Assembly (NCBI GenBank): GCA_945862165.1
Contig: CAMAXI010000001.1
Span: 310,001-374,000, forward strand
DNA: 64,000 bases
Reading direction: 5' to 3'
Source: Chryseobacterium gleum
Lineage (GTDB): Bacteria; Bacteroidota; Bacteroidia; Flavobacteriales_D; Crocinitomicaceae
The translations under genes were made by a program, and so were the position numbers. Numbering within the stretch: the stretch's first letter is position 1; every line of letters starts with the position of its first letter. The notes under the pieces are model-generated. The model ran no database searches. It saw nothing but the letters and a program-made list of their open reading frames with translations, and was not told the DNA's origin. Positions 58,410-64,000 of the stretch are shown here, one piece after another.

Positions 58410-61400
58410 ATGTCAAAAAAAATATTTTTCATAGTCGTTTTGTTTTTAAAAACGGCTTTCTATTCATTTTCTCAAGGAGATGATTGTGCTTCGGCATTAC
58501 AGATAACAAATTTAAGTAATAACTGTAGTTCAAACGGAACTTATACGAATGCGACAGCAACTGCTAGTACTTATTCAGTTCCATCATGTTGGAATAATTC
58601 AAGTACACTAGATGTTTGGTTTAAATTTGTTGCTGTAGGTAGTGATGTTTTAATCACCTTAAATGGTAGTGGGAAATCTGTTGGGGCAACGATGCAATAT
58701 CCGGAAATAGTTTTGTCTTCAGGAGTTTGCGGATCAACCATGAGTGAGATTGCATGTCAATCAACTAAATCAAGCGGAGCTAATTTTGTGACTTTATATC
58801 GAGGAGCACTTGTATTAGGTACTACTTATTATATTCGAATAGCTAGTACATCCACTTACAAAGGAAAATTTGATCTATGTATTAACAATTACACACCAGT
58901 ACCCAACCCAAACGACCCTAATGATTGTAAAAACGCTACTATAGTTTGTAATAAAGACGCCCTAAGTGTAGGGACATTTAATGGAGCAGGATCCGTAACA
59001 AATGAAACGAATTTAGGTTGTTTTACCACTGCAAATGGTAGTGAAAGTAATTCTAACTGGCTTACTTTTACTTGCAAAACATCAGGAACATTAAATTTTG
59101 ATATAAATGGAGCGAAAACAGATGATGACATCGATTGGATGTTTATGGAAATTCCCGCTAAAAGAGATTGCTCAACTAAAACTGTTCTCAGCTGTAATTT
59201 AGCTAGTTGTGACATCAATGGGGATGGATCCCAATCGTCAGGAGCACCTAGAAAAACTGGAGTTAGACCAGGAGAAAGCGTTTCAAATTTAAATGATGGT
59301 ACGACAGCTACTGCAAATTCTGAATTTGGAGGTTGTAATGGAAAACAAAATGGATATAATGATGAATTAAATATTGTAGCAGGAAAATCTTACGTACTTT
59401 TTATCAATAATGATGTTGCATCTACAGGTTTTTCTGTTAATTGGAGTGGAACAAGTACATTTGTAGGCCCTGAATCAAAAATAACAGTTGATAAATCTAC
59501 CATTTGTGCAGGAGAAAATATAACAGTAAGTGGAACTACATCTGTAGCCTATACAACATTTAAATGGGATCTACCTTCGGTAGCAAGCCCTTCAACTCAA
59601 ACAAGTATTGGACCTTTTTCACAGACATTCAATCAAACTGGAGTATTTCCAATTATCTTGACTACATACGACAACAACGGATGTTTAAGTGTAAAAAATC
59701 AAAATATTACTGTAAATGGAATAAATGCTGATTTCACCGCACCTTCTGTATGTATTGGTAATCCTACCGTATTTACATGTAATACATCCGGCTTATCTGG
59801 ACTAACATGGGACTTTGGGGATGGTGGAACTGGTACTGGTACTCCGACAAATCACACCTATACATCACCAGGAGATTATACGGCCAAACTAAATGTCAGT
59901 GGTGGTGGATGTACCAATGTTTTTACACAAAAAGTATCTGTATTAGGCGCTAAGATCGCAATTACGCCTGATCCTGCTCAAACATGTCCGGGCAGTAAAT
60001 TGGTGTTAAATGCAACTGCAACAGTTACTGGAAATATAAGTGGCTCTAAAGTTTTCAATTCTACAGGTCCTATTACTATTCCGGATGATGGTACTGGATA
60101 TGGTACAGCACCAACTAACTGGGATGGAACTATAGGATCTTCAACAAATTCAGCTTTAAAAGCGGCAGTATCACCAATAACAGTATCAGGTCTTAATGGT
60201 TCTAACTGGAAAATAAATTCAATCACTTTAACTATTCCGTCGACTAAATTAAAATATCTAACATTATATTTAGAAACTCCATGCGGTCAAAGGATTCAAT
60301 TAATCAATCAACCTACTGGATTATCAGGTACCGGAGGCATAAGTGGAACGATGTTTACCCCAACAGCAACTTTAACTTTTACGGGTACAATAGGTACTGG
60401 TCCATACAAAGCAACTGAAATAACAAAATGGAGTTCAAATTTATTAAGCTGTACAAATCCTAATGGTACTTGGAAATTAATTGGAGCAATTAATGAATAC
60501 GCATCCATTGGAACTTCTACTATTTCCGATTGGAAAATAGATTTTCAATCGGATGCACCAAACAAAATTCAAAGTATAGCATGGTCACCGACAACAAATC
60601 TATCCGCTATTGCTTATACAGGAGCGACTACGAATTCAGCAACTGCAACTGCGACATCTTCTACTGCGGAAAAAATTACGCTTACAGTAAAAGATGAAGG
60701 AGGTTGTACGACTACAAAATCGGTAACTATTACTATCACAGGGCCAACAGCGCCTTCATGTGCTGGTACATCAGTATGTAAAGGATCTACAGCAACAGTT
60801 ACAGCAAGTGGAAATCCAGGCGCAACTTTTAAATGGTATGATGCAGAAACCAATGGAACCCTTTTAGCTTCGACTGCTGCATTTACAACACCAGCTATTA
60901 ATGTTGCTACTTCGTATTGGGTAACCCAAACGATTGGAGGGTGCGAAAGTCCACGTACCAAAGTAGATATTACACTTAAAGTTAATGAAGTTCCAAGTAT
61001 TACATGCGGTTCCTCAACTACCTCCTCTGTTGAATTTAATTGGGGTGCAGCTACTGGCGCTACTAAATATACCGTTTCTTACAATCCAGGATCTGGAATA
61101 ATTACTTCAACTGAAACATCTCCTACGAAAAAAGTACAAGGTCTATCTATGGGACAAACAATTGCTTTAACTGTTACACCCGTAGGAAGTAGCTGTTATT
61201 CTCCAGCAACTTTTTCTTGTACAGCCAATAATTGTCCTTCCCCGAGTATTACAACTCAACCAATCAATGATACAAAATGTGCAGGAACAGGAACAACATT
61301 CACAGTGGTACAAACTGGAGGAACTACTTTTAAATGGCAAGTGAGTACCAATGGTGGAAGTACTTATTCTGATATAGTTGCAAATTCTATTTATTCAGGG

Positions 61401-64000
61401 GAAAATACCACGACTTTAAGTATATCCGATGTTACTGGTCTAACAGGGAATAAATATCAGGTAATTATTTATCCTGCTACTGGAACTTGTAACCTTACTT
61501 CTACTCCGGCGATTCTTACTGTTAATCCACTACCATCCGCAACGATTTCGACAGATGTATCACAATGTGACAATGTTTCAAGTCCGAATGTAACGTTTAC
61601 AGGAAGTAATGGAACTGCGCCATACACTTTTAGCTATTCTAAAAATAGTTCAGGTGGAAATACGCTTTCAACTACTACTGGAAATTCTGCAACTATTACC
61701 ATTCCTGCAACTCCAGCTTCTATGAACACATTTGAAATAACAAATGTTAAAGATAATAATGGCTGTACCAAAAATATTACTGGTCAGTCTAATAAGATAA
61801 CCATCAAAGCGATCGAGACACCAACGATAAGTTGTGGTAACTCAACTACATCTAGTGTTTCTTTTAATTGGACTGCTTGCAATGGTGTAACTGATTATAG
61901 TATTTCTACCGATGATGGTTCAGGAGCTAAAGCTGCTGCAAATCAAAATACTTTAAGCTTTATATTAAATGGAATTACCTCTGGAAGTAGCGCTAAAATC
62001 ACTGTTACTCCGAACGGATCTGGTTGTTATACTCCTGCTTCATTGTCTTGCATTGCAAACAATTGTCCTTCCCCTACTATTGACACACAACCTACACCTG
62101 AAACTAAATGTGCAAAAGAAAGTAGCTCATTTACAATTGCTCAAACTGGCGGAGCAAATATACAATGGCAAGTAAGTAGTAATGGTGGAAGTACATTCAC
62201 AGATGTTGTTGCTTCTAGTGTATATAGTGGTGAAAAAACCACAACCTTAGCAATTTCCGATGTTTCAGGGTTAAATGGTAATTTGTACAAAGCTAAAGTA
62301 ACTGAATCAGGCGGAACTTGTTTTGTAATCTCTAATCCTGCTCTTTTAACTGTTAATATTTTACCAACTGCAACAATTTCTGGAACAACAGCAATCTGTA
62401 TCGGCAATTCAACAGATTTAAATGTTGCATTAACTGGTTCAGCTCCTTGGAATTTTTCCTATTCCGATGGAACTAATACCATCCCATTAAACAATATTAC
62501 ATCCAGTCCTACTAAAATTTCCGTTAAACCAAATACACAAAGCATCTATACTTTACTTTCAATAACGGATGCTAACTGTACAGGTACATTCACAGGAAAT
62601 GCTATTATCACTGTTAACCCTATACCAGTAGCCAAACCAATTTCTGATTCAACATTGTGTCATAAAGCAACCAAAGCAACAATATTATTTGAAAGCACTC
62701 CATCTGGGGCTACATTTGATTGGAAAAACACGGATGTATCCATAAATTTGGTTAGCCAAGGAACTGGAAATATTGCAGCTTTTGAAGTGCAAAACACAAC
62801 TGTTTCTCCGATAACAAACACCATCACTGTTACTCCAACATTAGCGGGTTGCATTGGAAGTCCAATTTCATTTAAATTAACGATTAATCCTGTTGTTTCA
62901 ACAAAGATAACTGCAACTGATTCAACGATGAGTTCGATAAGTTTTAAGTGGGATGCAGTTGCTGGAGCAACTTGTTATTTAGTTTCAGAAGCTGTAAAAT
63001 CCGGAATAGTTAATGGGCCTTTTACAAGTGTTCCATTAGCAAACCCTCTCGCAACAACCTATACCAAAAATGGGCTAGTAATGCGAGATAAAGTAACTTT
63101 AAATGTTGTTACAATAGGTGCTTTAGGTACGTGTTTCTCTCCTGCTACATTAACTGCAATGACAGATACTTGTAGAAAAGCAACAATAACTACACAGCCT
63201 AAATCCGTTGGAAATTGTATTACGGGCACTGCTGCATTTACATTTGTTGCAAAAGGAAATGAAAGTATTTCGGGTGTACAATGGCAAGTAAGTAAAGACG
63301 GAATTAATTGGAATAACATTTCAAATATTGCTCCTTATTCTGGAACAACAACTTCCACACTTAACATTTCACAATTGGATGGTTTGAATGGCTATAAATA
63401 TCGAGCGAGTATACTAGGTACTTTGAATGCTTGCGAAATTTTTACGGATGTTGTGGAACTCACTGTGTACACTATTCCAACAGCAAATTTCTCTATGGAT
63501 AAAATAACTGGTTGTGCACCTTTAAATGTCACTTTCACAGATAATTCTGGATATAGCGATGCAACGATAACCTGGGACTTTGGTGATGGATCCAAGTTAA
63601 CGAAAAAAGTAGATAATGACTTAACAGAACTTCACACATTCCAATTAGCGGATAGTTTTAACATTTCACTAATCGTGAATAGAAATGGTTGTTTGGATAC
63701 CATAACGCAAAAAGTTAGGGTCGTATCTCCTGCAGTAGCTAAATTTGTTTCCGATAAAACAAGTTTACCATTATTAGATTCAAAAATTCAACTTACGAAT
63801 TTATCTTCTGCGAATTCGGTAATATATAAATGGACGTTTGATGATAATTCTCCAGTTTCCTCATTAAAGAATCCTAGTCATGAATTTGATGCTAAACCAG
63901 GTGAACACATTGTTACACTCTATACGTCCTCCATTTATAGCTTTTCAGACACTAGCTGTATGGATATTTACCAACAAAAAATTACGATACTTGATGACAT
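58410..64000 (+). CDS. Giant multidomain adhesin (PKD, P-domain-like, repeated Fn3/Ig modules), 3'-truncated
   Basis: Open from 58410 to the window end: at least 1863 codons. I verified one frame at several points and found no break. Signal peptide (about 5-20). Cys-rich N-terminal region (about 25-330). A PKD domain near 59750-59930 (WDFGDGG), a proprotein-convertase P-domain-like stretch near 60019-60558 (PNGTWKLIG, STISDWKIDF), and an Ig-like CHU_C-type domain near 60750-60985. Three related Fn3-plus-Ig modules start near 60990, 61815 and 62895. More PKD-like domains lie at 63480-63725 (WDFGDGS) and after it. Probably a T9SS-secreted adhesin; the C-terminal signal is outside the window. 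Confidence 0.86.
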   Translation, partial: MSKKIFFIVVLFLKTAFYSFSQGDDCASALQITNLSNNCSSNGTYTNATATASTYSVPSCWNNSSTLDVWFKFVAVGSDVLITLNGSGKSVGATMQYPEIVLSSGVCGSTMSEIACQSTKSSGANFVTLYRGALVLGTTYYIRIASTSTYKGKFDLCINNYTPVPNPNDPNDCKNATIVCNKDALSVGTFNGAGSVTNETNLGCFTTANGSESNSNWLTFTCKTSGTLNFDINGAKTDDDIDWMFMEIPAKRDCSTKTVLSCNLASCDINGDGSQSSGAPRKTGVRPGESVSNLNDGTTATANSEFGGCNGKQNGYNDELNIVAGKSYVLFINNDVASTGFSVNWSGTSTFVGPESKITVDKSTICAGENITVSGTTSVAYTTFKWDLPSVASPSTQTSIGPFSQTFNQTGVFPIILTTYDNNGCLSVKNQNITVNGINADFTAPSVCIGNPTVFTCNTSGLSGLTWDFGDGGTGTGTPTNHTYTSPGDYTAKLNVSGGGCTNVFTQKVSVLGAKIAITPDPAQTCPGSKLVLNATATVTGNISGSKVFNSTGPITIPDDGTGYGTAPTNWDGTIGSSTNSALKAAVSPITVSGLNGSNWKINSITLTIPSTKLKYLTLYLETPCGQRIQLINQPTGLSGTGGISGTMFTPTATLTFTGTIGTGPYKATEITKWSSNLLSCTNPNGTWKLIGAINEYASIGTSTISDWKIDFQSDAPNKIQSIAWSPTTNLSAIAYTGATTNSATATATSSTAEKITLTVKDEGGCTTTKSVTITITGPTAPSCAGTSVCKGSTATVTASGNPGATFKWYDAETNGTLLASTAAFTTPAINVATSYWVTQTIGGCESPRTKVDITLKVNEVPSITCGSSTTSSVEFNWGAATGATKYTVSYNPGSGIITSTETSPTKKVQGLSMGQTIALTVTPVGSSCYSPATFSCTANNCPSPSITTQPINDTKCAGTGTTFTVVQTGGTTFKWQVSTNGGSTYSDIVANSIYSGENTTTLSISDVTGLTGNKYQVIIYPATGTCNLTSTPAILTVNPLPSATISTDVSQCDNVSSPNVTFTGSNGTAPYTFSYSKNSSGGNTLSTTTGNSATITIPATPASMNTFEITNVKDNNGCTKNITGQSNKITIKAIETPTISCGNSTTSSVSFNWTACNGVTDYSISTDDGSGAKAAANQNTLSFILNGITSGSSAKITVTPNGSGCYTPASLSCIANNCPSPTIDTQPTPETKCAKESSSFTIAQTGGANIQWQVSSNGGSTFTDVVASSVYSGEKTTTLAISDVSGLNGNLYKAKVTESGGTCFVISNPALLTVNILPTATISGTTAICIGNSTDLNVALTGSAPWNFSYSDGTNTIPLNNITSSPTKISVKPNTQSIYTLLSITDANCTGTFTGNAIITVNPIPVAKPISDSTLCHKATKATILFESTPSGATFDWKNTDVSINLVSQGTGNIAAFEVQNTTVSPITNTITVTPTLAGCIGSPISFKLTINPVVSTKITATDSTMSSISFKWDAVAGATCYLVSEAVKSGIVNGPFTSVPLANPLATTYTKNGLVMRDKVTLNVVTIGALGTCFSPATLTAMTDTCRKATITTQPKSVGNCITGTAAFTFVAKGNESISGVQWQVSKDGINWNNISNIAPYSGTTTSTLNISQLDGLNGYKYRASILGTLNACEIFTDVVELTVYTIPTANFSMDKITGCAPLNVTFTDNSGYSDATITWDFGDGSKLTKKVDNDLTELHTFQLADSFNISLIVNRNGCLDTITQKVRVVSPAVAKFVSDKTSLPLLDSKIQLTNLSSANSVIYKWTFDDNSPVSSLKNPSHEFDAKPGEHIVTLYTSSIYSFSDTSCMDIYQQKITILDD
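60990..63480 (+). repeat. Three diverged intragenic Fn3/Ig modules
   Basis: Anchor TCGSSTTSS at about 61002, TCGNSTTSS-like at about 61830 and TATDSTMSS at about 62910: offsets of 828 nt and 1080 nt. Each copy then has a C-SPA-C segment, TTQP or DTQP, and an Ig domain with WQVS and STLxIS. Confidence 0.78.

Noticed and set aside
61969-62175. Short + frame with Leu-rich product
   Set aside because: It is in frame 1 of the adhesin, which itself is in frame 0; no signal or homology.
60308-63595. Open frames on the - strand across the adhesin
   Set aside because: They sit opposite one continuous + frame of at least 1863 codons with domain homology. Their composition is that of antisense of Thr/Ser-rich coding.

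Overview
The window looks like a low-GC chromosome segment from the phylum Bacteroidota, most likely order Flavobacteriales. Evidence: very A+T-rich spacers; no Shine-Dalgarno sequences; promoter boxes of the Bacteroidota form TTG/TTTG-N19-TAnnTTTG; surface proteins ending in (or built like) type IX secretion (T9SS) cargo; and lineage-typical families (DUF4296, DUF4159, DUF1573, GLPGLI-like, alpha/beta-fused 2-oxoacid dehydrogenase E1). A Crocinitomicaceae/Fluviicola-like origin is my guess; the genus cannot be fixed from sequence alone.

Layout. 1-7.2 kb (+): 3' end of fumarylacetoacetase, a RelA/SpoT-type (p)ppGpp enzyme, then a cluster fur-STAS-purA-OstA/LptA-like. 7.2-14.5 kb (mostly -): gmhA, a DUF4296 lipoprotein, class I dihydroorotase, polyprenol-phosphate mannosyltransferase, M1 peptidase, a GT4-type glycosyltransferase, and a NifU-like Fe-S scaffold. 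14.7-19.2 kb (+): metK, a secreted PA-domain T9SS protein, fabD. 19.2-22.5 kb (-): tight operon holA-rsmE-DUF4159-rluD-like. 22.5-28.7 kb: an orphan HsdR_N-like nuclease-fold protein, a tiny secreted Lys/Cys-repeat protein, then membrane biogenesis and proteostasis genes (psd, cdsA, ftsH, rsfS), birA and an SRPBCC protein. 28.7-36.9 kb: pyrE/NUDIX divergent pair, DUF1573, arginase-argS operon, GLPGLI-like, ftsK. 36.9-44 kb (-): one 2336-residue beta-helix T9SS protein. 44.3-58.3 kb: LolA-like, fused E1 alpha/beta, gdhA, pabA/trpG-like, RidA, a GT2/polyprenyl-transferase-like fusion, the E2 partner of the E1, a PorE-like protein lacking OmpA, an exonuclease, a FAH-family hydrolase, tRNA-His and prfC. 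58.4 kb to the window end (+): an unfinished giant adhesin of PKD, P-domain-like and repeated Fn3/Ig modules.

Most of the window is housekeeping: nucleotide synthesis (purA, pyrC, pyrE), amino-acid and branched-chain oxidation (E1+E2, gdhA, arginase, RidA, FAH), envelope assembly (OstA-like, LolA-like, gmhA, psd, cdsA, glycosyltransferases) and translation or replication (argS, prfC, rsfS, holA, ftsK). The accessory, least explained part is the cell-surface set: three T9SS-type proteins, the PorE-like truncated protein and the Lys/Cys micro-protein. I see no mobile element, CRISPR array, phage or recognisable defence island. I do not claim a new system; the best leads are the surface proteins, the non-ATG glycosyltransferase fusion, the orphan nuclease-fold protein and apparent leaderless promoters.
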